NCBI GenBank assembly: GCA_023150875.1
Contig: JAKLKC010000029.1
Location: 1 to 64,000 of the forward strand
Reading direction: 5' to 3'
Source of the DNA: Myxococcota bacterium
GTDB taxonomy: Bacteria; Myxococcota_A; UBA796; UBA9615; JAKLKC01
DNA: 64,000 bases
Under the pieces are notes generated by a model. That model was not told the DNA's origin. It saw only the letters and a program-made list of their open reading frames with translations, and searched no databases. This document shows, in pieces, positions 29,801-37,474 of this stretch (its first letter is position 1; each line of letters begins with the position of its first letter). The translations under genes and the position numbers were made by a program.

Positions 29801-30155
29801 AGAGGTCCGCGAGGCGCATCAGCATCTCGGCCTTCTGGGAGCCGGCGATGGCGGGGTTCTTGAGGATCTCCTTGAGCTGGTCGATGGCCTCCTGGCGCTT
29901 CTGCCGGGCGAGCTCGCTGTACTTCGAGCGCTCCTGCTCCTTCTGGTACTTCTTGAGGTCGACGACCTTGCGCTTCTCCTCGACCTTCTTCACCTCCTTC
30001 TTGGTCTCGGGCTCGCGCTGGGAGGTCGGCGCGGTGTCGCCCGCGGCACCGAAGGCGTCGTGGACGGCGAGCCACGCGCCTCGGCTCGGGGTGAGTACCG
30101 TCGCGCCCAGGAGAAGGGCGGTGGCGACGAGGCTGTGGGGACCGGGAAGGCGCAT
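26883..30155 (-). CDS. Large periplasmic TPR scaffold (D-like, AgnA/GltD type)
   Basis: A 1090-residue protein with a signal-like N-terminus (LVATALLLGATVLTPS), a charged coiled segment (KKEVKKVEEKRKVVDLKKYQ), and then many tetratricopeptide-like units across nearly the whole length (for example YPRIDEAMFYLAFALNDIGD, YTFALYKLGWCYYNVGEFRE, GYLGAMDALYNAALF). Size, position between the C- and E-like genes and architecture match GltD/NfsD. It is expected to bridge inner- and outer-membrane parts. The gene is 33 bp upstream of the E-like gene, so they are co-transcribed. Confidence 0.82.
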   Translation of the reverse strand: MRLPGPHSLVATALLLGATVLTPSRGAWLAVHDAFGAAGDTAPTSQREPETKKEVKKVEEKRKVVDLKKYQKEQERSKYSELARQKRQEAIDQLKEILKNPAIAGSQKAEMLMRLADLYWEQSKDEAFQEMEEFEKTYDEWFNLPPDEQAKRGQPKPDNTRSQQYTRKAIANYQNILQNYPNYPRIDEAMFYLAFALNDIGDQKEGLEYYNQLVKQYPQSQYVPDAYNAIGEYYFDNNNAYKALQAYRKAASFKDTKIYTFALYKLGWCYYNVGEFREAIETMKRVVAETDRITQAAGKADTGISLKEEALKDLVLFFSEEGDLEEAKEYFTKYGQKKYYRDMLKRLASVYGEQGKIDLSVETYRTLIKEEPLAKDNPEYQNAIIKAMWSRDRFNDAQVEIDRLVSEYGKGSRWSQANADDRSSMEQANEYIERNLRTVAVDAHQQALKRKSQQLLEMAEVNYDKYLSYFPDSKNSYEMRFWYAEVLYKLQKYDVATGQYEKVVEQDGKGKYLKDSASNTIFAIEKYIGVKQKEWDKAAEVQRKAQASSTDPKVKYAPIPLNDWEQRMVKACDTYARVLPDDPKTPNILYKAALMLNDRNQFRESNERFLSIIRANSKTELAQYAVNIILSSYADIEDWEKLNDVAREFYNNPDVGKTQKFKDELFTIYRRATLKLAEETAKDAGKVSDAAEKYFAFYSEFPSADEAPLALFNAGAYAWTAGKKDASLERRKLFIEKFPDVPKKDEDKKRKLFEKCVALLGVHYQSVADYATATRYYEQLVSRDTGFAADGYLGAMDALYNAALFREALGDWQGAVKDYELYVTTYPDQPDVAATRMKIANLHHENKQVDKAQELYKTFFTDKVLSTSAPELVFEARLKYGKILKQKGDVAGMHKHFRDSLAVFAQLPKGDAAVLGLAPLYAAEMEFVVLEPEFEKYKKIAFAADDKEARKALKTKTDTLKKTEEMYVKVIALKQGEWGIAALSAIGELYQDFADKLRIAPCPKKLNEEQCEMYKGALADKAYPLQDKAAEYFRKALEKSYELGLYNASTAYAARKLTEISPAEYPAMAETYPDAGYTSNPFLTAGYISE

Positions 30156-30275
30156 GTCTGGCTCACTCCGTCAATCGGACCTGGGGGGACCGCGAGGCCG
30201 GCCGGGGGCGGCTTGGGACGGGAGTTCCGTCCGCCCCCGCCACGGCGGTCGGGCATGGAGGGCGCCTGGGCGGCG

Positions 30276-32153
30276 CTACTCGCAAGACCCCTTCTCGGTG
30301 AAGATGTAGAACCCGAGCTCGTCGTGCCAGTACTCGTTGTTGAACGGCCAGTACACGTACTCGGGGTTGGTGGCGAACTCGTACTCGAGTCCCTCGGCGA
30401 TGTTGATCTGGTCCGGGTCTCGGGCGGCGGCCTTGTACTTCTGGTACTCGCCGCTGGCGACCTCGAACCGGATGATGGAGGCCTGACCCATCAGCTCGGC
30501 GAGCTGCTGGCCCACGGAGTTCATCTCGTTGACCAGCACGATGCCCGCGAGCTTCATGTATCGCTTGCGGCTGCGCTTCAGGCTGTCGAGGACGGCCTTG
30601 CCCACCGACGAGTCCCGCCACTGGCTCTTCATCGAGCCGACCAGGGCGATCTCCTTCTCGATCTGGAGGACGTGCCGGTGGGGCCCCGAGAAGTTCTGGT
30701 TCGCCTCGATGCGGGCGAACACCGCCTTGGGCAGCTTGGCGTAAGTCGAGTCCTTCGAGTACAGGGTCTTGTAGGCGTGCTGGGGGGGCAGCTCCCGCTG
30801 CTCGTAGGTCTTCACGAACCGCTGGATCTCGTCCAGCAGCGGCTTGTAGTAGGACTCGAACTGGTCGAGGGTCTTGGTGACGTCCCGGTACTCGCAGATC
30901 CGGTAGTACACCAGCGCCTTGAGGATGGTGACCTCGGGGATCCAGAACTCGTTGGTGAAGAAGGGCGACTCCACCGTCATGATGTGGCCGAGGGCGCGGT
31001 TCTCCTGGCCCTCCGCCATGAAGTACGCCCAGCTCGCCTCGAAGAGGGCCTCGGGCCAGTGGGGCGAGTAGCGCGGCATGACGTTGTCGTAGTAGTAGGC
31101 CGCGCGATCGAACTGCTCGATCCCGTAGTAGATCCGCCCCAGGTTCATCACCGACAGGGTCTTGAGACGCTCGGTCTCCTCGGGCTTGCTGTAGGGGCTG
31201 TTCTCCCGGATGACCTGGACGAACTTGTTGACCGCCTGCTTGAGCTTTCCCTGCCGGTTGTAGATGACGCCGGTGAAGTAAAGGGACTGGAGGTAGCGGT
31301 CGCTGTTGTCGGGCACCTTCGAGAAGTACTTGCGGGCCTTCGAGAAGTTCTGCTCCTCGAACATCCGCACCCCGAGGAGGTAGTTCAGGTCCGCCTGCAC
31401 CTTCGCGGGGAAGTCATCGGGGTTGACGTCGTTGATGAGGCGGACGATGGCCGAGTTGTCGCCGGTCTCCTTCGCGATGTAGACCAGCTTGGCGAGCGCG
31501 TAGCCGTAGTACGTCGTCCCGCCGCCGTCCTGGACCACCTTCACGAAGTAGGTCTGGGCGGAGTCGTACAGACCGAGCTTGTAGAGGGAGTCCGCCAGGT
31601 AGTAGTTGATCTTCACCTCCTGCTCGGGGTACTCGCCCTTCTCGAGGAGCTCGTAGAGGCCGAGGGAGGCGGTCAGGTACTTCTTGCTCTTGTAGATCCC
31701 GATGAACTGCTTGAGCTTGGGCGGCGTGCCCGCGATCTTGGCGGCGTTGCGCTGGCGGGCCGCCTCGTCCTCGGCGGTGCGGCGCACCCGGATCTCCTCT
31801 TCACCGTCGTCCTTGGGCTCCTCTTCCCCACCGGACCCGCTCCGGACCTCGTCGCGGGTGTCGCCCCCGCCGCGGGGCGCCTGCTCCTCGGCGGGGGTGG
31901 TGCTCCCACCGGAGCCCTGCATCGCCTTCAGGACGTCGTCGCTCACCCCCTCGCGGCGCAGGTTGATGATGTCCTGGGCGGAGAGGGTGAAGACCGCATC
32001 GCTCGACTGGATGGTCGAGATGATGATGCTGTCGGGCACACCGACCTTCACCATGTTGATGACGTCGTCCTGGCTGAGCGCCCACGCGGGGGCGGAGGCC
32101 AGCAACAGGCTCAGGGCGACGGCGGACTGGGCGACGAGGCGCTTGATCTTCAT
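30276..32153 (-). CDS. TPR periplasmic protein (C-like, GltC/NfsC type)
   Basis: A 625-residue exported protein: signal peptide (SAVALSLLLASAPAWA), then an N-terminal helical unit with LSQDDVINMVKVGVPDSIIIS and LSAQDIINLRREGVSDDVLKA (quoted in parts), a charged linker, and TPR repeats from about residue 130 (YLADSLYKLGLYDSAQTYF, YLQSLYFTGVIYNRQGKLKQ). The C-terminal 120 residues are helical without clear repeats. It matches GltC/NfsC by order and type. The B-like barrel gene ends 83 bp upstream. Confidence 0.8.
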   Translation of the reverse strand: MKIKRLVAQSAVALSLLLASAPAWALSQDDVINMVKVGVPDSIIISTIQSSDAVFTLSAQDIINLRREGVSDDVLKAMQGSGGSTTPAEEQAPRGGGDTRDEVRSGSGGEEEPKDDGEEEIRVRRTAEDEAARQRNAAKIAGTPPKLKQFIGIYKSKKYLTASLGLYELLEKGEYPEQEVKINYYLADSLYKLGLYDSAQTYFVKVVQDGGGTTYYGYALAKLVYIAKETGDNSAIVRLINDVNPDDFPAKVQADLNYLLGVRMFEEQNFSKARKYFSKVPDNSDRYLQSLYFTGVIYNRQGKLKQAVNKFVQVIRENSPYSKPEETERLKTLSVMNLGRIYYGIEQFDRAAYYYDNVMPRYSPHWPEALFEASWAYFMAEGQENRALGHIMTVESPFFTNEFWIPEVTILKALVYYRICEYRDVTKTLDQFESYYKPLLDEIQRFVKTYEQRELPPQHAYKTLYSKDSTYAKLPKAVFARIEANQNFSGPHRHVLQIEKEIALVGSMKSQWRDSSVGKAVLDSLKRSRKRYMKLAGIVLVNEMNSVGQQLAELMGQASIIRFEVASGEYQKYKAAARDPDQINIAEGLEYEFATNPEYVYWPFNNEYWHDELGFYIFTEKGSCE

Positions 32154-32236
32154 GGCGCTGCGGGCACCTTCGGCGTGAGCTCCCGGGGAGCCCCCGGCTC
32201 ACGCCGAGCCGGGGCGGGAAGGGTTCGAGAGGGCGA

Positions 32237-33145
32237 TCAGCGGGAGGACTTCACCTTGGGCGGCAGGAAGAAGCTCGCGCCGAGCTGGATCGCGAAGTTG
32301 TTCTTCATCTCCAGGTTGAGCTGGTCGCGGTCGACCTGCTCGATGTGGATGTAGGACCGGCCCTCGAGGCGGAGCGCGAAGAACTGGTTGAAGGCCACCC
32401 GGAACCCGAATCCGAAGTTGGTGGCCAGGTGCCACTGGTTGAGGAACCTCGGGTCGCCGCCCTCGATGATCTCTGCGTCGTCCGCGGTCTGCACCACCCC
32501 CAGTCCGATGAGGAGGTAGAGGTCGTAGTTGATGATCTTGAGGGTGCCGAGCTCGATCTTGCCGAAGATCGGCGACATGCCGATGTCGAAGGCCCCGATG
32601 AACTGGATCCGGGAGATGTCGGGGACGACCTCGGTGCCCGTCAGCAGCTCGTTGGTGAGCGCCTTGTAATCGGTCCTCCCCAGGTTCGGCGAGTAGGCCA
32701 AGAACCACTCCAGGCTGAACAGCTCGTTGACGTGATAAGCAATGTTCGCGCCAGCGAGAATCCGGCTCAGGAACGGGTCGTTGCTCACGTAGCCGAACAT
32801 CGGCGTGACCTCGACCCGATGGAACTTGAGGAAGTCCTTGCGCTGGACGATCTTGATGATGCGCTTGCGCTTGCCCTCGTCGATGAGGGGGTCGACGTCC
32901 TTCTTGCCCTTCCGCGGGCGGGCCTCGGCCTCGTCATCGGACGACCGCCGGGTGCTGGAGGTCGAACCCCCGTCGTCGGATCCGTCGCTGGAGCCGCCCC
33001 CTTCGGTCCCCCCCTCGTCGGAGTCGTCCTCCGCGGCGGCGACCGGGGGGCTCGCGGGCGCGCCGTCGGCGGGATCCTCCGCCGCGGCGAGGGTCGGGAG
33101 GAGCATCAGCAGGCCGAGGAGCGCGGGCAGGGGCGGGATTCGCAT
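32237..33145 (-). CDS. Outer-membrane beta-barrel (B-like)
   Basis: A 302-residue protein with signal peptide (ALLGLLMLLPTLAAA), an Asp/Glu/Ser-rich linker to about residue 95, then barrel strands: KFHRVEVTPMFGYVSND, ANIAYHVNELFSLEWFLAYS, QFIGAFDIGMSPIFGK, NYDLYLLIGLGVVQT, TNFGFGFRVAFNQFFALRLEG and a final FAIQLGASFFL. It resembles the A-like protein next to it, as gltA/gltB and nfsA/nfsB form barrel pairs. The shared FGYVSNDPF and FGFISNNPF segments suggest an ancient duplication. Confidence 0.8.
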   Translation of the reverse strand: MRIPPLPALLGLLMLLPTLAAAEDPADGAPASPPVAAAEDDSDEGGTEGGGSSDGSDDGGSTSSTRRSSDDEAEARPRKGKKDVDPLIDEGKRKRIIKIVQRKDFLKFHRVEVTPMFGYVSNDPFLSRILAGANIAYHVNELFSLEWFLAYSPNLGRTDYKALTNELLTGTEVVPDISRIQFIGAFDIGMSPIFGKIELGTLKIINYDLYLLIGLGVVQTADDAEIIEGGDPRFLNQWHLATNFGFGFRVAFNQFFALRLEGRSYIHIEQVDRDQLNLEMKNNFAIQLGASFFLPPKVKSSR

Positions 33146-33198
33146 CGGGCGTTCTCTCTGGTTCGCGGTGCTCTGCGAGGTGTTTCGCGGGGCAGGGC

Positions 33199-34095
33199 TC
33201 AGTTGTCGCGGGAGGCGACGGTGGGCTCCTTCTTCGCGCCCGGCACGAAGAAGCTCCCGCCGACGGTGACCACGAAGCTATTGGCGAGGGACGTGGTGCA
33301 CCGGGCGGCGGATCCCGCGGCGCCGCAGCTCAGGCGGTTCGCCTCGAGGCCGGGGAGGCGGTGGTTGGCCGAGGCGTTGTCGGTGTTGGAGAAGTCGAGG
33401 GTCTGGTCGAGGGTGAGGTAGAAGCGGGCGTCGATGCGCAGGGCCGCCGACCGGCTCAGGAAGATCTTCATGCCGAGGCCGAGGTTGGCGGCGAACAGGC
33501 TGTTGGTCTGCTCGGAGTAGATGTTGAGGACTCCGTCGTTCTCCAGACGGAGCATCTCGATGGTCTCGCCGAAGTAGCCGACCCCCAGGGCGAAGTAGAA
33601 GTCCAGGTTGATGACGGCGAGCCCCATGGGGTTGATCTTGCCGTACATCGGGCTCCAGATGAGGTCGACGTTGGCGTAGATCCCGGGGTCGGTGGCCTCC
33701 AGGTAGAACTCCGACTGGCTCTGGAGCAGTTGGAGGACCGCGCCGGCGAGGCCCTTCTCGTTGGCGGTGCCGGACAGGAACCCGTACTGCCCCTGCACCT
33801 CGACGGCGATGCGCTCGCTGAAGTGGTAGGCGAGGGCGAGGCCGCCGACCATGTCCTGGTTGAAGGGGTTGTTGCTGATGAAGCCGAAGAAGGGGGCGAT
33901 CTCCAGGCGCTTCGCCTTCGAGAAGAACTTCCGCCGGACCTTCTGGGGGCTCTTCTCCTTGGGGGCGCGGGTCGCGACGACCGTGCCGCCGTCGTCGACG
34001 CCGCTATCGGAGTCCTCGTCCGCGTCCGCGGCGAACGACGCCGTCGGCGACAGCATCAGCGCGCAAGCGAGGCACAGCAGGGGCCACCTTCTCAT
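33199..34095 (-). CDS. Outer-membrane beta-barrel (A-like), first gene of the operon
   Basis: A 298-residue barrel protein with signal peptide (LLCLACALMLSPTASFA), an acidic linker, and strands EIAPFFGFISNNPF, GLALAYHFSERIAVEVQGQYG, NVDLIWSPMYGKI, NLDFYFALGVGYF and LGMKIFLSRSAALRIDARFY. It is collinear with the B-like paralogue 53 bp downstream. ATG at 34095 is preferred over the adjacent GTG at 34098. A good minus-strand promoter lies about 175 bp upstream, giving a leader of about 165 nt. Confidence 0.8.
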   Translation of the reverse strand: MRRWPLLCLACALMLSPTASFAADADEDSDSGVDDGGTVVATRAPKEKSPQKVRRKFFSKAKRLEIAPFFGFISNNPFNQDMVGGLALAYHFSERIAVEVQGQYGFLSGTANEKGLAGAVLQLLQSQSEFYLEATDPGIYANVDLIWSPMYGKINPMGLAVINLDFYFALGVGYFGETIEMLRLENDGVLNIYSEQTNSLFAANLGLGMKIFLSRSAALRIDARFYLTLDQTLDFSNTDNASANHRLPGLEANRLSCGAAGSAARCTTSLANSFVVTVGGSFFVPGAKKEPTVASRDN

Positions 34096-34269
34096 CACGG
34101 GGGGACTCCACCCGGTCCGGGCGCGACGGCGGGTCGTGCGGCGAACCGCGAGTTGCGGAGGGTCATCGGGATCGGCTTCGACCGGTACCCGCGGTCCCGG
34201 CCCCGAGAGCCCGTCCCGGAGGGGGAGAACGCGGGTGCCGAGACGCGAGCATGCGAAAGTCAGGTAGGC

Positions 34270-34299
34270 TTTTTACCGGCGCTCCGCCGACCTTGTCAA
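34270..34299 (-). promoter_or_regulatory. Sigma-70 promoter of the eight-gene operon
   Basis: On the minus strand TTGACA (34299-34294) and TAAAAA (34275-34270) are 18 bp apart. A perfect -35 and an AT-rich -10 stand out in GC-rich DNA. Transcription would start near 34262, about 165 nt before the A-like gene. Confidence 0.65.
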
Positions 34300-34334
34300 G
34301 CGAGGGGCTCGTGGTCGGTTCGAGGGGGGGCGTT

Positions 34335-34363
34335 TTGTAAATCGTTGATCTTGAATGTAAAAT
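34335..34363 (+). promoter_or_regulatory. Promoter of the small exported-protein gene
   Basis: TTGTAA (34335-34340), 17 bp, TAAAAT (34358-34363), about 49 bp before the ATG at 34412. It is divergent from the operon promoter, with 35 bp between the two -35 boxes. The 313-bp gap 34099-34411 holds this pair and nothing else recognisable. Confidence 0.55.
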
Positions 34364-34411
34364 CTCGTTACAGCGCCGGACGGTGCGGGCGCGAGGGGCA
34401 AGGGAGAAGGG

Positions 34412-34867
34412 ATGGCGGCCGGTGACCGGGTGGGCGGAGCGGCGATCACGGGGCTCCTGGTGGCGCTGTGGGCATCGGCGCTGGCGGCGGGGACCCCCGT
34501 GCGGGTGGAGCCGGACCGGGCGCGCTACGCGCCGGGGCAGCAGGCGGTGCTGCGCGTCACCAACGAGACCGGTGCCCCGGTGTGGGTGCCCGGATGCCGC
34601 CCCTTCGAGCTGCAGGTCTTCGACGACGACCGGTTCCGGGCTGTGCGCTGGGAGCCCTGTGAGCGCGAGGCGAAGGCGACCAGGCTGCCCGTCGGGGCCA
34701 GCGAGTTGCCGTTCACCGTCCCGGCGGACGCATCGGGCCGCGTCTATCGCGCGGTGCTCACGTTCGGTTCCGGGTGTCGTGACGGCCTCCCTTTGAGTGG
34801 CGCCGGGTGCAAGGGGTTCGCCAGCCGCGTGAGTCCGAGCTTCCGCGGCGGGCGTGGGGGGGAGTGA
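34412..34867 (+). CDS. Small exported protein, Ig-like fold possible
   Basis: A 151-residue protein with signal peptide (AITGLLVALWASALAAG), then an Ig-like strand pattern: PVRVEPDRARYAPGQQAVLRV (in parts PVRVEPDRA and GQQAVLRVTNETG), WVPGCRPFELQVFDD and VYRAVLTFGSGC. Four cysteines could form two disulfides. No family is recognised. It is transcribed divergently from the eight-gene operon, but that alone does not show a shared role. Confidence 0.6.
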   Translation: MAAGDRVGGAAITGLLVALWASALAAGTPVRVEPDRARYAPGQQAVLRVTNETGAPVWVPGCRPFELQVFDDDRFRAVRWEPCEREAKATRLPVGASELPFTVPADASGRVYRAVLTFGSGCRDGLPLSGAGCKGFASRVSPSFRGGRGGE

Positions 34868-34876
34868 GCCGGGCGC

Positions 34877-35353
34877 CTAGGGTTCGGCCGTCGCCGGGGG
34901 CGCGGTGAGGAAGCGCCGGGCGGGGTCGACCAGGAAACGCCCGGCAAGGGCCGTGCGGCCGACGAGCATCGGGAAGACCATCTCGGTGCGGCGCGTCAGG
35001 GTGACGTAGGTGACGAAGGACAGGGACCCGATGAGGATGCGGGTCTGGATGAGGGGCCTCAGCTCGGTGTGGCCGCCGGAGTCGCGGACGGCGATCCGCC
35101 CAAGGAGGGGCAGGTCGATGGGGGGCGAGAGCTCCTCGGCGCAGCCGTCCAGGACGTAGGGCACCTGGAAGCGCAGGACGTCGTGGGTGGCGCCCGCGGC
35201 GTCGCGGACCGTGCCCACCACCGTGGGGTTCTCCACGTGCAGGGCGCACGAGCGGGCGCCGGTGTCCAGCTTCGCGGTGAGGAGCGGTACCCCCAGGTCG
35301 GGGAGCGCGATCCTCTCGACCCAGCCCGCCAGCAGGGGGGCGGGGGCTGTCAG
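34877..35353 (-). CDS. RimB-like retropepsin-type aspartic peptidase (PF05618 family)
   Basis: About 158 residues. The catalytic signature KLDTGARSCALH lies near residue 29, followed by the family's RFQVPYVLDG, RDSGGHTELRPLI and FVTYVTLTRRTEMVFPMLVGR segments. These proteins (formerly ATP-dependent zinc protease) occur beside RimK-like ligases. There is no ATG or GTG at the right place. The best start is CTG at 35353, overlapping the RimK-like stop (CTGA) with GGGAGGG just upstream, so translation is probably coupled. Confidence 0.75.
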   Translation of the reverse strand: MTAPAPLLAGWVERIALPDLGVPLLTAKLDTGARSCALHVENPTVVGTVRDAAGATHDVLRFQVPYVLDGCAEELSPPIDLPLLGRIAVRDSGGHTELRPLIQTRILIGSLSFVTYVTLTRRTEMVFPMLVGRTALAGRFLVDPARRFLTAPPATAEP

Positions 35354-36309
35354 GGTACCCTCCCGCGGGGGGCGCGTGCGGGGCGGGAGGGGCGGGGATC
35401 CGGTCGGGCGTCGGTGCGGACGGCGATCCCGGCGGCGATGTCCCTGGCGATCTCGCCAGCGAGGTCGCGGCCGGTGGCCCCCTCGATGCCCACGAGGCCG
35501 GGGGAGGCGTTGACCTCCAGGACCACGGGGCCCTTCGCCGACTGCAGGAGGTCCACCCCGGCGACGTGCAGGCCCATGACCCGGGCGGCGGCCAGGGCCG
35601 TGGCGGCCTCCTCGGGGCTCAGGTCGACGGCCCGGCACTCCGATCCGCGGTGGAAGTTCGCCCGGAACTCGCCCGAGCGCGCCCGCCTCTCCATCGCCGC
35701 CACCACCCGTCCCCCCACCACCAGGGCGCGGCGGTCCACGCCGTCGGCCTCGCCGATCCATCTCTGGACGACGATGGGCGTCCGGGTGGCGAAGAAGGCC
35801 TCGATCACCGAGCGGGCCGAGGGGATGGAGTCGGCGCGGCACACACCGGCCCCTTGGCTTCCCCGGAGGGTCTTGATGACCACCGGCGGGCCCCCCAGGG
35901 AGGCTACGAGGGCGTCCAGGTCCGACGCCCGGGAGGGCCAGGCGGTGTCCGGCACGGGGATCCCCGCCGCCGCCAGGCGGTGCACGGCCCGGAGCTTGTC
36001 CCGGGCGCGGGAGAGGGGACCGGGTGGGTTGATCAACCACGCGCCGCCGTCCCTGAAGGCGCGCATGAGGGTCAGCGCGAAGGAGGGGAGGGTCGGCGCA
36101 CCGCGGGCGAGCACCGCCGAGGGGGCGGGGAGGGGAGCGCCGCCCCGGGTGACGGTGGCGCCGTCGGCGCCGACGCGCACCTCGCACCGCCGGTCGTCGA
36201 GGAGGATGGTGTCGAGGCCGGCGGCGATGGCGCCCTCCAGGAGGCGCCGGGTCGTGGGGACGTCGGGCCTGCGGGTGAGGACGTAGAGGCGGGGTGGGGC
36301 GGGAGACAC
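35350..36309 (-). CDS. RimK-like ATP-grasp ligase
   Basis: A 319-residue ATP-grasp protein that joins amino acids, typically glutamate, to a protein or peptide terminus. Motifs are NPPGPLSRARDKLRAVHRLAAAGIPVPDT (in parts), PPVVIKTLRGSQGAGV, QRWIGEADGVDRRALVVGG and the metal-binding VLEVNASPGLVGIEG. GTG start at 36309. It overlaps the peptidase gene by four bases, so a modify/hydrolyse pair is plausible. The substrate here is unknown; ribosomal protein S6 is only the E. coli case. Confidence 0.85.
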   Translation of the reverse strand: MSPAPPRLYVLTRRPDVPTTRRLLEGAIAAGLDTILLDDRRCEVRVGADGATVTRGGAPLPAPSAVLARGAPTLPSFALTLMRAFRDGGAWLINPPGPLSRARDKLRAVHRLAAAGIPVPDTAWPSRASDLDALVASLGGPPVVIKTLRGSQGAGVCRADSIPSARSVIEAFFATRTPIVVQRWIGEADGVDRRALVVGGRVVAAMERRARSGEFRANFHRGSECRAVDLSPEEAATALAAARVMGLHVAGVDLLQSAKGPVVLEVNASPGLVGIEGATGRDLAGEIARDIAAGIAVRTDARPDPRPSRPARAPRGRVP

Positions 36310-36382
36310 GGCGGGATCCTCGCTCCGCCGGGCCCGGCGGGGAAGGGGGGCGGGGCACCGCGGCGGATCGGCGGAAGCGGCG

Positions 36383-37474
36383 TCAGTCGGTCGCTCCCTG
36401 GGTGACCTGGAAGCGGAACTCCACCCAGTCGAGGCCGCCTCGTCGGTCCCACGTCACCAGCCAGGCGTCGATGGGCTCGTCCGGGACCTCGTCGGGGGCC
36501 GTCCACGAGACCTCCCCGGGAGTGCCGTCGTCGTCGAGGTAGGAGTAGTCCTTGCTGAAGGTCCCCCCGGTGGCGTACCAGCCGAAGAGGGGCTCCTCGG
36601 TGCGGCACTCCGTCACCTCGTCCTCCAGCCGGATGTAGTAGTACCGCTCCACCGAGTCCCCGGTGTAGGAGGGCTCCAGGGCGATGGTGGTTCCCGCGGG
36701 GACCTCCAGGGTGGCCCCCTCGGGGATGTCCTGGAGGGGTGCCAGGGTGGTGGCGTCCACCTGGACCAGGCCGAGGAGGTCGGGGTTGGCGTTCCCGACG
36801 AGGCCGGGCACGTCCTCGCAGCCGGCGGTGGCCTCGGGGCTCGCGGCGCCCTTGTCGGCCACGGCGACCCGCTTGGTGGCCAGCTCGCCCCGCTCCGCCA
36901 CGACGCCGAACAGGTCGGCCAGCGCCTCCTGGAGCGCGTCGGGATCGGCGTCCGGGGAGCCGAGGTCCACCATCAGGTCCAGGAACCCCTGGAAGTCCTC
37001 GGCGGGGAGGATCACCAGGTAGACCTTGAACCCGATCCCCTCGACGCGGCGCAGGGGCTCCAGGGAGGCGAGGCGTTGCGCCAGGGTAACGGGGACGGTC
37101 TGCCCCTGCTCGTCGGTCTCCTCGTCGATCACCAGGTCCGGGTCGGCGGTGAACTCGTAGGTGTCCGCGGTGGGGTCCTGGAAGGAGATCACCGGCGAGC
37201 CGCAGGAGGTGACGCCGAAACCGGTGTCGATCTCGGTGCAGAGGAGCCAGAGGTTCTCGACGTCGGCGCCCTCGGGGTTGCCCACGACGTACCGGAACGT
37301 GGCGGTCTCGCCGAGGGCGATCTCCGGCGGATCCGCCTGGACCCCGAGGACCCTCAGGCGGACGACCTCCGACGGTCGGGTGAGGTCGGGCACCGAGCAA
37401 CCGGCGGACGCCCAGAGGAGGGCGACGGGGGCGGCGGCGGCCGCGAAGGACCGGATGAGTTCCCTGGCGGTCAT
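36383..37474 (-). CDS. Lipoprotein of unknown function
   Basis: A 363-residue lipoprotein with lipobox SAGC near residue 26. The start (RPSEVVRLRVLGVQADPPEIALGE, given in parts RPSEVVRLRVLG and ADPPEIALGE) introduces a beta-sandwich-like N-terminus; a late EVSWTAPDEVPDEPIDAWLV segment suggests an Ig-like C-terminal region. Its ATG overlaps the TonB-receptor stop by one base (TGATG), so it is translated with the receptor and may be a surface substrate-binding partner. Confidence 0.75.
   Translation of the reverse strand: MTARELIRSFAAAAAPVALLWASAGCSVPDLTRPSEVVRLRVLGVQADPPEIALGETATFRYVVGNPEGADVENLWLLCTEIDTGFGVTSCGSPVISFQDPTADTYEFTADPDLVIDEETDEQGQTVPVTLAQRLASLEPLRRVEGIGFKVYLVILPAEDFQGFLDLMVDLGSPDADPDALQEALADLFGVVAERGELATKRVAVADKGAASPEATAGCEDVPGLVGNANPDLLGLVQVDATTLAPLQDIPEGATLEVPAGTTIALEPSYTGDSVERYYYIRLEDEVTECRTEEPLFGWYATGGTFSKDYSYLDDDGTPGEVSWTAPDEVPDEPIDAWLVTWDRRGGLDWVEFRFQVTQGATD

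Noticed and set aside
25956-32354. A 2132-residue open frame on the plus strand opposite the eight-gene operon
   Set aside because: It lies antisense to genes with clear domains and signal peptides and has a repetitive Val/Leu/Gly-rich composition with no motif. Long antisense frames arise from GC-rich codon bias.
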